A stretch of 64,000 bases of DNA from Janthinobacterium sp. 344 (GTDB lineage: Bacteria; Pseudomonadota; Gammaproteobacteria; Burkholderiales; Burkholderiaceae_D), in assembly GCF_900112025.1 (NCBI RefSeq), contig NZ_FOKL01000010.1:157949-221948 (forward strand). Reading direction: 5' to 3'. Under the pieces are notes generated by a model, which saw only the letters and a list, made by a program, of their open reading frames with translations, made no database searches and was not told where the DNA came from. Position 1 is the stretch's first letter. Each line of letters begins with the position of its first letter. The position numbers and the translations under genes were made by a program. Shown one piece after another: positions 45,475-54,240 of the stretch.

Positions 45475-46659
45475 ATGCTCCATCTCCCAGGCTTGACCTT
45501 TGACCACGGCGAAGACATCGCCTCCCTGCGCGAAGCGATCCAACAATTTGCCGCCGCCGAAATCGCGCCGCGCGCGGCCGACATCGACCGCACGGACCAG
45601 TTCCCCATGGATCTGTGGCGCAAGATGGGCGACATGGGCTTGCTCGGCATCACCGTCAGCGAAGAATACGGCGGCGCCGGCATGGGCTACCTGGCGCACA
45701 TCATCGCCATGGAAGAGATCTCGCGCGCCTCGGCCTCCGTCGGCCTGTCCTACGGCGCCCACTCGAACCTGTGCGTCAACCAGATCAAGCGCAACGGTAC
45801 CGAAGAGCAAAAAGCCAAGTACCTGCCGAAACTCATCACGGGCGAGCACATCGGCGCCCTGGCCATGTCCGAGCCGAACGCCGGTTCCGACGTCGTCAGC
45901 ATGAAGCTGCGCGCCGATTTCAAGGGCGACCGCTGGGTCTTGAACGGCACCAAGATGTGGATCACCAACGGCCCCGATGCGGACGTGCTGGTGGTGTACG
46001 CGAAGAACGACCTGGAAGCGGGTCCGCGCGGCATGACGGCCTTCCTGATCGAAAAGAATTTCAAGGGCTTTTCCATCGCGCAAAAGCTCGACAAGCTGGG
46101 CATGCGCGGCTCGCACACGGGCGAACTGGTGTTCCAGGATTGCGAAGTGCCGGCCGAAAACGTGCTGGGCGGCCTGGGCAAGGGCGTCAATGTACTGATG
46201 TCGGGCCTGGACTTCGAGCGCACCGTGCTGTCCGGCGGCCCGCTGGGCATCATGCAGGCCTGCATGGACCTGGTGGTGCCTTACGTGCACGAGCGCAAGC
46301 AGTTCGGCCAGGCCATCGGTGAATTCCAGTTGATGCAGGGCAAGCTGGCCGACATGTATTCGACCATGATGGCGTGCAAGGCTTATGTGTATGCCGTGGG
46401 CCAGGCCTGCGACCGCGCCACCACGCCGGAAGCCGTGCGCCAGCTGCGCAAGGACGCGGCCGGCGCCATTCTGTATAGTGCGGAAAAGGCGACGTGGATG
46501 GCGGGCGAGGCGATCCAGGCGCTGGGCGGCAACGGCTACATCAACGAGTATCCGGCCGGCCGCCTGTGGCGCGATGCCAAGCTGTATGAAATCGGCGCCG
46601 GGACCAGCGAAATCCGCCGCATGCTGATCGGTCGTGAATTGTTTGCCGAGACCAAGTAA
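45475..46659 (+). CDS. liuA: Isovaleryl-CoA dehydrogenase
   Basis: This flavoenzyme oxidises isovaleryl-CoA to 3-methylcrotonyl-CoA in leucine breakdown, passing electrons to ETF. The 394 residues are typical. Family features include [26 protein letters not shown] and the C-terminal [20 protein letters not shown], then [16 protein letters not shown]. The catalytic base is E248 in [12 protein letters not shown], the internal position characteristic of isovaleryl-CoA dehydrogenase and unlike the C-terminal Glu of short-chain enzymes. It lies downstream of the LiuR operator. Confidence 0.95.
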   Translation: MLHLPGLTFDHGEDIASLREAIQQFAAAEIAPRAADIDRTDQFPMDLWRKMGDMGLLGITVSEEYGGAGMGYLAHIIAMEEISRASASVGLSYGAHSNLCVNQIKRNGTEEQKAKYLPKLITGEHIGALAMSEPNAGSDVVSMKLRADFKGDRWVLNGTKMWITNGPDADVLVVYAKNDLEAGPRGMTAFLIEKNFKGFSIAQKLDKLGMRGSHTGELVFQDCEVPAENVLGGLGKGVNVLMSGLDFERTVLSGGPLGIMQACMDLVVPYVHERKQFGQAIGEFQLMQGKLADMYSTMMACKAYVYAVGQACDRATTPEAVRQLRKDAAGAILYSAEKATWMAGEAIQALGGNGYINEYPAGRLWRDAKLYEIGAGTSEIRRMLIGRELFAETK

Positions 46660-46712
46660 GCACGGGCGCGCGGATATCGACTGGGTGAGGAGCGTTCAAT
46701 GCGAGCAGACCC

Positions 46713-48509
46713 ATGACGCACATTGCCTTCCCCAAATTGCTCTCTTCCCAGATTGCATTCGATATCGCGCGCACCATCCGCGACGGCTTCGACAAGCATT
46801 ACCGGCTGTTCCGCGCCACCAGCCAGCAGGCCCGGCGCTATTTCGAGCAGGGCGCCTGGGCCGCGGCGCAGCAGGCGGCCCGCGAACGCATCGGCTTTTA
46901 TGACCAGCGCGTGCAGGAATGCGTGCAGATGCTCGAAGATGAGTACGAAGAGTCGGAGTTAAGCGACGAAGTGTGGCGCGAACTCAAGCTCCATTACATC
47001 GGCATGCTGAGCGGCCACAAGCAGCCGGAACTGGCGGAAACCTTTTTCAATTCCGTCTGCTGCAATATCCTGCACCGCACGTATTTTCACAACGACTATA
47101 TTTTCGTGCGCCCCGTCGTCTCCACGGAATACATCGAGACGGAAGAGCTCGTTCCCACCTACCGCGTGTATTACCCGGGCCAGGACGGCTTGCGCATCAC
47201 CCTGCAGCGCATCGTCACCGATTTCCAGCTGGATTGCGTCTTTGCCGACCTGGCGCGCGACGTGGCCCAGGTCGAGGCGCGCCTGCAGCAGCTGTTTGGC
47301 GGCGAGCCGCTGGAACCGAACCACCAGCTCCAGGTCTTGACCAGTTTGTTCTACCGCAACAAGGGCGCCTACCTGGTCGGCAAGGGCATCAACGGCAACC
47401 GCGAATACCCGTTCGTCGTGCCCATCCTGCATGACCGCCATGGCAGGCTGGTGCTCGATACGGTGCTGTTCGAACACCAGCAGATCGCCATGCTGTTCTC
47501 GTTTACGCGCGCCTATTTTCTCGTCGATATGGAAGTGCCATCGGCGTATGTGCAATTCTTGCGCAGTTTGCTGCCGCGCAAGCCGCGCAGCGAAATCTAT
47601 ACGATACTGGGCCTGCAAAAACAGGGCAAGACGCTGTTTTACCGCGACTATCTGCAGCATCTGAAGCATTCGTCGGACCACTTTGAGATCGCGCCCGGCA
47701 TCCGCGGCCTGGTGATGCTGGTGTTCGCCCTGCCGTCGTTTCCGTACGTCTTCAAGGTGATCAAGGATTTCTATCCAGCACCGAAGGAAACCACGCGCGC
47801 GCAGATCAAGGAAAAATACCTGCTGGTGAAGTACCACGACCGCGTAGGACGCATGGCCGACACGCTCGAATACTCGAACGTGGCCTTTCCCCGCGCCCGT
47901 TTCAGCGATGAATTGCTGGCCGAGCTGCATCATTTCGCGCCCTCGCTGGTCGAAGAAGACAAGGAGCAAATCATCCTCCGCCACCTGTACATCGAGCGGC
48001 GCATGGTGCCGCTGAACATGTGGTTGAGCAATGCCGAAAAGGCCGGCCGCGACGACCTGGTCGAACACGGCATCGTCGAGTACGGCAACGCCATCAAGGA
48101 ACTGGTGGCGGCGAATATTTTTCCCGGCGACATGCTGTACAAAAACTTTGGCGTGACGCGTCATCAGCGTGTCGTTTTTTACGATTACGATGAAATCGAG
48201 TACGTCACCGATTGCCAGTTCCGCGTCATCCCGCAAGCGCGCACGGAGGAGGAAGAAATGTCGGCCGAACCGTGGTATCCCATCGGCAAGCACGATGTGT
48301 TTCCCGAACAATTCGGCAGCTTCCTGCTGGGCAATCCCCGTATCCGCAAGCATTTCATGCAGCACCATGCCGACCTGCTGACGGCCGCCTACTGGCAGGC
48401 GCGCAAGCAGCGCATCCTCGACGGCCATATCGAGGACGTCTTTCCTTACCCGCAGCACATCCGTTTCTGTCATCCCTCCCCACACTTACCGGAGATCCAC
48501 CATGAATGA
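46713..48509 (+). CDS. aceK: Isocitrate dehydrogenase kinase/phosphatase
   Basis: AceK phosphorylates and dephosphorylates isocitrate dehydrogenase and so controls flow between the TCA cycle and the glyoxylate bypass. The 598-residue length matches the family. The N-terminal regulatory domain ([22 protein letters not shown]) and kinase-like domain ([73 protein letters not shown]) are complete. It lies 53 nt after isovaleryl-CoA dehydrogenase and overlaps the thiolase gene by 8 nt. Being in the leucine cluster and not next to aceBA links its expression to acetyl-CoA-yielding catabolism. Confidence 0.96.
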   Translation: MTHIAFPKLLSSQIAFDIARTIRDGFDKHYRLFRATSQQARRYFEQGAWAAAQQAARERIGFYDQRVQECVQMLEDEYEESELSDEVWRELKLHYIGMLSGHKQPELAETFFNSVCCNILHRTYFHNDYIFVRPVVSTEYIETEELVPTYRVYYPGQDGLRITLQRIVTDFQLDCVFADLARDVAQVEARLQQLFGGEPLEPNHQLQVLTSLFYRNKGAYLVGKGINGNREYPFVVPILHDRHGRLVLDTVLFEHQQIAMLFSFTRAYFLVDMEVPSAYVQFLRSLLPRKPRSEIYTILGLQKQGKTLFYRDYLQHLKHSSDHFEIAPGIRGLVMLVFALPSFPYVFKVIKDFYPAPKETTRAQIKEKYLLVKYHDRVGRMADTLEYSNVAFPRARFSDELLAELHHFAPSLVEEDKEQIILRHLYIERRMVPLNMWLSNAEKAGRDDLVEHGIVEYGNAIKELVAANIFPGDMLYKNFGVTRHQRVVFYDYDEIEYVTDCQFRVIPQARTEEEEMSAEPWYPIGKHDVFPEQFGSFLLGNPRIRKHFMQHHADLLTAAYWQARKQRILDGHIEDVFPYPQHIRFCHPSPHLPEIHHE

Positions 48510-49698
48510 TCCAGTCGTAATCGTCGGTGCCGCGCGCACCCCCATGGGCGCCTTCCAGGGCGATTTTGCCAACGTCACCGCCAGCGACCTGGGCGCCGTG
48601 GCCATCCGCGCCGCCGTCGAGCGCGCCGGCATCGCCCCCGAGGCCGTTGAACACGTGTATTTCGGCAATTGCCTGATGGCTGGCCAGGGCCAGGCACCCG
48701 CGCGCCAGGCCCTGCGCAAGGCGGGCTTGCCCGACTCCACCGGCGCCGTGACCCTGTCGAAGATGTGCGGTTCGGCCATGCAGACCACCATGTTCGCGCA
48801 CGACACCTTGCTCGCCGGCAGCGCCGACGTGGTGGTGGCGGGCGGCATGGAATCGATGACCAACGCACCGTACCTGGTGCCGAAGGCGCGCGGCGGCTAC
48901 CGCATCGGCCACGGCATGATCTATGACCACATGATGATGGATGGCCTGGAAGACGCCTACAGCCGCGATGAAAAAGGCAATGCCCGCTCGATGGGCACGT
49001 TTGCCGAAGAGTGCGCCAGCCAGTACCAGTTCACGCGCGAAGCGCAGGATGCGTTTGCCATCGAATCGGTGAAACGCGCGCAAGCGGCCACCAAGGATGG
49101 CAGTTTCGAATGGGAAATCGTGCCCGTGACCGTGTCCGGTCGCGGCGGCGACACCGTCGTCAGCATCGATGAAGGCCCGCAAAAGGCCCGCCTGGAAAAA
49201 ATCCCGACCTTGAAGGCCGCCTTCAAGAAGGACGGCACCATCACGGCCGCCTCGTCCTCGTCGATCAACGATGGCGCGGCAGCCCTGGTGCTGATGCGCG
49301 AATCTACGGCGAAAAAGCTGGGCTGCACCATCATCGCGAAGATCCACGGCCACGCCACGCACGCGCAGGCGCCGAACGAATTCACCACCGCCCCCATCGG
49401 CGCCGTGAAAAAGCTGTATGCCAAAACGGGCTGGAGCAGCAGCAATGTGGACTTGTTCGAGATCAATGAAGCGTTTGCCGCCGTGCCGATGGCGGCCATG
49501 CACGACCTCGACATCTCGCACAGCAAGATCAACATCCATGGCGGCGCGTGCGCGCTGGGCCACCCGATCGGCGCCTCGGGCGCGCGCATCATCGTCACCC
49601 TGCTGGGCGCCTTGAAAAAGACGGGCGGCAAGCGCGGCGTGGCGGCCCTGTGCATCGGCGGCGGCGAAGCGACGGCGATGGCGATCGAACTGGTATAA
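48502..49698 (+). CDS. Thiolase (acetyl-CoA C-acyltransferase)
   Basis: A biosynthetic/degradative thiolase of 398 residues. The acylated Cys is C89 ([10 protein letters not shown]), and the C-terminal [10 protein letters not shown] and [12 protein letters not shown] motifs are present, with [11 protein letters not shown] near residue 340. It probably cleaves or forms acetoacetyl-CoA (or a related 3-ketoacyl-CoA) at the end of the leucine pathway. Its ATG overlaps aceK by 8 nt, so translation is coupled. The chain-length preference cannot be told. Confidence 0.93.
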   Translation: MNDPVVIVGAARTPMGAFQGDFANVTASDLGAVAIRAAVERAGIAPEAVEHVYFGNCLMAGQGQAPARQALRKAGLPDSTGAVTLSKMCGSAMQTTMFAHDTLLAGSADVVVAGGMESMTNAPYLVPKARGGYRIGHGMIYDHMMMDGLEDAYSRDEKGNARSMGTFAEECASQYQFTREAQDAFAIESVKRAQAATKDGSFEWEIVPVTVSGRGGDTVVSIDEGPQKARLEKIPTLKAAFKKDGTITAASSSSINDGAAALVLMRESTAKKLGCTIIAKIHGHATHAQAPNEFTTAPIGAVKKLYAKTGWSSSNVDLFEINEAFAAVPMAAMHDLDISHSKINIHGGACALGHPIGASGARIIVTLLGALKKTGGKRGVAALCIGGGEATAMAIELV

Positions 49699-49770
49699 GC
49701 TCTTCCCGAGCACGGGCGCGCATCGCGATTCACGCTGCGCGCCTTTCATTTTATTTCAGGGAGAAAAGAT

Positions 49771-50439
49771 ATGCCTACCGCATTGATCATCGGCGCCTCG
49801 CGCGGCATCGGCCACGAGCTCGTCCGTCAATACCGCCACGACGGCTGGCGCGTGATCGCCACCGCCCGCACGCCGGACGCATGTGAAGCCCTCAAGCAAC
49901 TGGGCGCCGAGGCGCACCAGCTCGACGTGACGGACGTGGAAGGCTGCGCCGGCCTGGGGTGGAAACTCGACGATGAAAAGCTTGACGTGGCCATCCTCAA
50001 CGCGGGCGTATATGGCCCGCGTCACGACGGTTTTCCCTCGCAAGACGATTTCGATGCCGTCATGCACACGAACGTGCTGGCCGCCATGCGCCTGCTGCCC
50101 ATCCTGGCGCCGCTGGTCGCCAACGCCAAGGGCAAGCTGGCCGTGCTGTCCTCGCACATGGGTTCCCTGAGCGAGCGGGGCAACCCCAGCGGTTCGCTGT
50201 ACCGCGCCAGCAAGGCGGCCCTGAATTCCGTGCTGATCGACACGTCCCTCGTGCATGGCCCGCAAGGCGTCAGCTGCGTGGCCTTCCATCCGGGCTGGGT
50301 GCGCACGGACATGGGCGGCGCCGGTGCCGATATTTCTCCCGAGGAAAGCGCTGCCGGCATCCGCGCCACCCTGGCCAGCCTGCCGGCCACGGAGAAGGCC
50401 GTGTTCCGCAACTACGATGGCAAGCCCATAGCCTGGTAG
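49771..50439 (+). CDS. Short-chain dehydrogenase/reductase
   Basis: The 222-residue SDR has the cofactor motif GASRGIG (residues 8-14), the NAG motif (VAILNAGVYGPR), and the catalytic Ser/Tyr/Lys arrangement (SSHMGS near 127, then YRASK around 150-154). It lies 72 nt after the thiolase and 38 nt before the acyl-CoA dehydrogenase, in the same transcriptional direction. The substrate is unknown. Confidence 0.9.
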   Translation: MPTALIIGASRGIGHELVRQYRHDGWRVIATARTPDACEALKQLGAEAHQLDVTDVEGCAGLGWKLDDEKLDVAILNAGVYGPRHDGFPSQDDFDAVMHTNVLAAMRLLPILAPLVANAKGKLAVLSSHMGSLSERGNPSGSLYRASKAALNSVLIDTSLVHGPQGVSCVAFHPGWVRTDMGGAGADISPEESAAGIRATLASLPATEKAVFRNYDGKPIAW

Positions 50440-50477
50440 TTCCCCACACACCATAAAAACAAACGAGACGACGTCCC

Positions 50478-51605
50478 ATGATACTCAATGAAGAACAATC
50501 GATGATCCAGGAAGCGCTGCGCAGTTTTTCGCGCGAACGCCTGGCGCCCAACGCGGCCCGCTGGGACAAGGAACATCATTTCCCCAAGGAAGAATTGCAG
50601 GAACTGGCCGCGCTGGGCGCCTTTGGCGTGGCCGTGCCCGAAGCGCTCGGTGGCGCCGGCCTCGACTACGTATCGCTGGCCCTGGTGCTGGAAGAAATCG
50701 CCGCCGGCGATGGCGGCACGTCGACCATCATCTCCGTCAACAATTGCCCCGTCTGCAGCATCGCCATGATGTACGCCAACGATGCGCAAAAGGAACAATG
50801 GCTGCGGCCGCTGGCGCAAGGCACGATGCTGGGGGCGTTTTGCCTGACGGAACCGCACACGGGCAGCGACGCCTCGGCCCTGCGCACGACGGCCACCCGC
50901 GATGGCAATGACTACGTGATCAACGGCACGAAACAGTTCATTACCAGCGGCAAGTATGCGGACGTGGCCATCGTCATGGCTGTCACCGACAAGGCGGCCG
51001 GCAAGCGCGGCATCAGCGCCTTCTGGGTGCCGACGAACACGCCGGGCTACATCGTGGCGGGACTGGAACAGAAGATGGGCCAGCATTCGTCGGACACGGC
51101 GCAAATCCTCTTCGACAACTGCCGCATCCCGGCGGAAAATCTGATTGGCGAAGAGGGACAAGGCTACAAGATCGCCCTGTCCGGCCTGGAAGGGGGGCGC
51201 ATCGGCATCGCCTCGCAAGCCGTGGGCATGGCGCGCGCCGCGTATGAAGCGGCCTTGAGCTACGCGCGCGAACGGGAAAGTTTCGGCAAGCCCATCTATG
51301 AACACCAGGCCGTGCAGTTCCGCCTGGCCGACATGGCGACGCAGATCGAAGCGGCGCGCCAGCTGATACGCCACGCGGCAGCCATGAAGGATGCGGGCTT
51401 GCCATGCTTGAAGGAAGCGGCGATGGCCAAGCTGTTCGCGTCGGAAATGGCGGAAAAAGTGTGTTCGAACGCCATCCAGGTGCACGGCGGCTACGGTTAT
51501 GTCTCCGACTTCCCCGTCGAACGCATCTACCGCGACGTGCGCGTGTGCCAGATTTACGAGGGCACCAGCGATATTCAGAAGATACTCATCGCCAGAGCTT
51601 TGTAA
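50478..51605 (+). CDS. Acyl-CoA dehydrogenase (short-chain type)
   Basis: The 375-residue FAD enzyme has the two family signatures (CLTEPHTGSDASALRTTA and the C-terminal VHGGYGYVSDFPVERIYRD). The catalytic Glu is at the usual C-terminal position E361 (QIYEGTSDIQKILIAR), as in butyryl- and 2-methyl-branched-chain enzymes. This placement differs from that in liuA, so the two act on different acyl chains. It is the last gene of the liu cluster. REP-like palindromes follow. Confidence 0.93.
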   Translation: MILNEEQSMIQEALRSFSRERLAPNAARWDKEHHFPKEELQELAALGAFGVAVPEALGGAGLDYVSLALVLEEIAAGDGGTSTIISVNNCPVCSIAMMYANDAQKEQWLRPLAQGTMLGAFCLTEPHTGSDASALRTTATRDGNDYVINGTKQFITSGKYADVAIVMAVTDKAAGKRGISAFWVPTNTPGYIVAGLEQKMGQHSSDTAQILFDNCRIPAENLIGEEGQGYKIALSGLEGGRIGIASQAVGMARAAYEAALSYARERESFGKPIYEHQAVQFRLADMATQIEAARQLIRHAAAMKDAGLPCLKEAAMAKLFASEMAEKVCSNAIQVHGGYGYVSDFPVERIYRDVRVCQIYEGTSDIQKILIARAL

Positions 51606-51621
51606 CCCCGAGGCAGATGCT

Positions 51622-51649
51622 GGGGTCGTACCCTGCAGGGTACGACCCC
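51622..51649. repeat. 28-bp perfect palindrome after the liu cluster
   Basis: GGGGTCGTACCC (51622-51633) and GGGTACGACCCC (51638-51649) flank a self-complementary TGCA, so the full 28 nt is a perfect palindrome, 17 nt past the acyl-CoA dehydrogenase stop. It is probably a REP-type element or transcript-end hairpin. Confidence 0.6.
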
Positions 51650-51687
51650 GGGTGACGCCCTTGGGTTTCAAACAGACGAAAACGGCC

Positions 51688-51762
51688 GGGGTCAGACCCC
51701 CACATACGTTGGCGCGGAGCTTTGCGTTAGCGGTGTTGTGGGTCTGACCCCATACGCCAACG
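51688..51762. repeat. REP-like element with two overlapping inverted repeats
   Basis: GGGGTCAGACCC (51688-51699) is the exact reverse complement of GGGTCTGACCCC (51740-51751). A second pair, CGTTGGCG (51707-51714) and CGCCAACG (51755-51762), crosses the first, giving a pseudoknot-like layout. The GGGTCAGA core recalls the motifs around the RAYT gene at 9 kb (AGGGTCAGAGTCG). Confidence 0.6.
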
Positions 51763-51769
51763 ATGGACG

Positions 51770-52033
51770 AAAAAAAAGCCCGCTAGCGCGGGCTTCGTTC
51801 CAATGTATTACCAATGCTTTAATCGTGTCATGGACGCCAGTGCTATCTGCAAAGTGCCTCCTGATTTTCGGACTCCCATGCTATCTGCATGGTGACTCCA
51901 AGGTGTAAATCGACCATCGTATCCGGAATTACAAAATCCATTTCTTCGCACTGTCACGCCATCGACATTACACCTGTCGGTCGCCGTGCTGAAACTGGAT
52001 AGTGAGACTATTTGCAAGCAAATCTCAATCACT
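51770..52033 (-). ncRNA. Candidate small RNA with its own promoter and terminator
   Basis: On the minus strand a promoter (TTGCAC, 17-nt spacer, TATACT; complement of 52063-52068 and 52040-52045) would start an RNA near 52033. It ends at a strong intrinsic terminator: 8-bp stem AAGCCCGC/GCGGGCTT with a 4-nt loop (51776-51795) and eight T. In between lie a 5' hairpin (ATTTGC-TT-GCAAAT), a long-range stem AGGTGTAA/TTACACCT and two tandem 30-nt repeats (24 of 30 identical) folding as hairpins with an AGATA loop. GC is lower than in coding DNA. The overlapping 94-codon frame begins upstream of the promoter and has no family. The start point is inferred. Confidence 0.6.
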
Positions 52034-52039
52034 GAACGG

Positions 52040-52068
52040 AGTATAGCACAGTCTTTTGTGCGGTGCAA
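52040..52068 (-). promoter_or_regulatory. Sigma-70 promoter of the candidate small RNA
   Basis: Read on the minus strand, TTGCAC and TATACT are separated by 17 nt, each one or two bases from consensus; one of the better promoters visible in the window. It lies only 26 nt after the stop of the yihY-type gene, pointing away from it. Confidence 0.65.
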
Positions 52069-52093
52069 CAACGCATTCAAGCCATACTTCAAA

Positions 52094-53026
52094 TCAAGTC
52101 CTTAGCGCCAGCGGCTTGTCATCTTCGCCGCCACGGGCCACTCTTTCGTATTCGGAAATCACTTGCGCACCGAGCAGCAGCAAGGTGGCGCCGATTTCCA
52201 GGCTGAACATGACGACGATGGCGGTCGTCATCGAGCCATACACCACGTTCACCTGCGACAGGGTGGAAAAATACCAGACCAGCACATGGCGGGCGATTTC
52301 CCACAGCAGGGCTGCCGTCACGCCGCCGATCAGCGCATGCGTGATCGACAGGCGTCCCACGGGCATGACCAGGTAGATCGAACTGAGCACAAGGATTTCT
52401 CCCGTCAGCCCCAGCAAGTACAGCAGCACGCCCGATACCCCTTCCAGGCCCCAGTCGTGGCGCAGGAAGCGCACGCTTTCCTCGCCCATCACCTGCAAGC
52501 TGCCCGCCACCAGGGTAATCAGCAGGATGCCCACGCCCAGGCACAGGATGTAGCAATACGGCAGCACGGCGGAAATCAGGAAATGGCGGCGGCGGATGGC
52601 CACGCGGTGGACAAAAATCACGCTCATGGCGTTTTCCAGCACGGTAAACGCCAGCGAACTGAAAAACAGCATGGTCAGCAGCAGCAACCAACCGATCACG
52701 CCCCGGTTGTTGAGGAAATGCGCGACTTCCGCCACGATGGCCTTCGACTGGCCCGGCACCAGCCATTCCAGGTAATGGCCTATGGTTTGCAGCAACTCGT
52801 CCTGCGCGATCACGTGCGACAGGGCCACCACCACCAGCATCAGCAGGGGCACGATGGACAGCAGCGAGTAATACGCGACGGCGCCCGCCAGCAGCAAGCC
52901 CTGGTTGGCGCGGAAACCCTTCAGCACCTGCAGCACGAAGGCCAGCGGGTGGCTGAGGATGTAGGTACTGGCGTGGCGGTTGATCATGTCGGAAGCGGTG
53001 TAGAAGGCGGCGCGGCCTCGTGCCAC
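52094..53026 (-). CDS. YihY/UPF0761 family membrane protein
   Basis: The protein is up to 310 residues with six or so membrane helices (GLLLAGAVAYYSLLSIVPLLMLVVV, IGWLLLLTMLFFSSLAFTVLE, ILCLGVGILLITLVAG). The family was once misnamed ribonuclease BN; its role is unknown. The start may be the GTG at 53026, with AAGG a few nt upstream, or an ATG at 52987 (MINRHASTY). The C-terminus (YGSMTTAIVVMFSLEIGATLLLLGAQVISEY) is conserved. Confidence 0.88.
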   Translation of the reverse strand: MARGRAAFYTASDMINRHASTYILSHPLAFVLQVLKGFRANQGLLLAGAVAYYSLLSIVPLLMLVVVALSHVIAQDELLQTIGHYLEWLVPGQSKAIVAEVAHFLNNRGVIGWLLLLTMLFFSSLAFTVLENAMSVIFVHRVAIRRRHFLISAVLPYCYILCLGVGILLITLVAGSLQVMGEESVRFLRHDWGLEGVSGVLLYLLGLTGEILVLSSIYLVMPVGRLSITHALIGGVTAALLWEIARHVLVWYFSTLSQVNVVYGSMTTAIVVMFSLEIGATLLLLGAQVISEYERVARGGEDDKPLALRT

Positions 53027-53072
53027 GCCTTATCACACTAGCATACTGACAATCGCCCCGCTGCACCGTACG

Positions 53073-54152
53073 CTAGCAGACGGCCGGCTCCAGCAAGGTC
53101 AAGGTTTGCCGCTCCGCATCCAGGGTCGCCAATATGCCCATCGGTATCGTGAACTGGTGGCGGATGTGGCCGAAGGAATAGCCGCTGACGGCCGGCACGG
53201 TCAAGGGCTGCAGATGCTGGTCCAGGGTATCGTTCAAGGTCAGCGAGGTGTCGCCCTCGGCCGCCTCGCAATGCTCGAAGATGCCCAGCATCAAGGCCGC
53301 CGCATGCTTGAAACCGATGGACAGGTCGAGCTGGCACAACATCCTGTCGATGCGGTACGGCACTTCGTTGATTTCTTCCAGGAACAGGATGTGCCCGCGG
53401 AAATCGGCGGCGTACGGCGTGCCGGCCAGCGCGCTGACCATGCACAGGTTACCGCCCGTCAAGCGTCCCGTCGCCTGCCCGCCATGCACGGTGCGGATGG
53501 CAAAGTTGTCTTCCGTCTGCGCGCGGCGGTGGTTTTCCAGCGCCATGGGGATCGTGTAGTTTTCCTGCGGCGTCATCAGCACGTTTTGCAGCTGCGTCAC
53601 CGTGTAGTCGGAAAACGTCGACGAGGCCACGGGGCCGTGGAAAGTCACCAGCCCCGTCTGTCTGCCGATGGCCAGGTGCAGGGCCGTGATGTCGGAATAG
53701 CCGATCAGCACTTTCGGGTTGCGGCGGATCAAGGCGTAATCGAGCAGCGCCAGCAGCGAAATGCAGCCGGAGCCGCCACGAATGGCCCAGATCGCCTTGA
53801 CGTCGGGATCGGCGAACGCCGCATGCAGATCGTCGAGGCGCTGCTGCACCGTGCCCGCATAGTTGCCGTGCACGGCGCGGATATTCGCGCCCAGGCTGGC
53901 GCGCAGGCCCAGCGATTCAACGTTGCGCACGGCCTTGGCGATGGCGTCCTCGTCCGTGAAACCGCCTGGCGCGAGTATGGCGACCAGGTCGCCCTGGCGC
54001 AGGCGCGCCGGTTTGATCAAAGCGTGTTGCGCTTGCATGCGTTTGTCCTTCGCTTGCGCGGCCGCCGTCCATGCCGGTGTGCCTGCCGCCCCCAGGGTGG
54101 CGGCCAGCAAGCCGCCGAAGCGGCGCCGGCTGAGATTGGTCTGACTGGACAT
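53073..54152 (-). CDS. LD-carboxypeptidase (peptidase S66 family) with a Tat signal
   Basis: S66 peptidases cut the L,D-bond of muropeptides during peptidoglycan recycling. The 359-residue protein keeps the family layout: KPARLRQGDLVAILAPGGF, the RGGSG segment (AIWAIRGGSGCISLL), the nucleophile Ser in VLIGYSDITALHLA, and the acidic residue in FLEEINEVPYRID. The N-terminus SRRRFGGLLAATLGAA is a twin-arginine export signal, unlike the cytoplasmic E. coli LdcA. I start at 54152 because AGGAAAGG lies just upstream and the Tat signal then begins the protein. Confidence 0.88.
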   Translation of the reverse strand: MSSQTNLSRRRFGGLLAATLGAAGTPAWTAAAQAKDKRMQAQHALIKPARLRQGDLVAILAPGGFTDEDAIAKAVRNVESLGLRASLGANIRAVHGNYAGTVQQRLDDLHAAFADPDVKAIWAIRGGSGCISLLALLDYALIRRNPKVLIGYSDITALHLAIGRQTGLVTFHGPVASSTFSDYTVTQLQNVLMTPQENYTIPMALENHRRAQTEDNFAIRTVHGGQATGRLTGGNLCMVSALAGTPYAADFRGHILFLEEINEVPYRIDRMLCQLDLSIGFKHAAALMLGIFEHCEAAEGDTSLTLNDTLDQHLQPLTVPAVSGYSFGHIRHQFTIPMGILATLDAERQTLTLLEPAVC

Positions 54153-54240
54153 GCGGCCCTTTCCTGGAATAAAAACGGCGGCGCCAGGCGCCGCCGCACG
54201 AGAGTAGCATGCCGGCGATGTGGCCGCCGGCATCGCCGCC

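Noticed and set aside
51808..52092. A 94-codon minus-strand frame in the intergenic region
   Set aside because: It starts upstream of the good promoter, so the transcript could not contain its start; no family, no ribosome site. The small RNA reading explains promoter, stems and terminator better.
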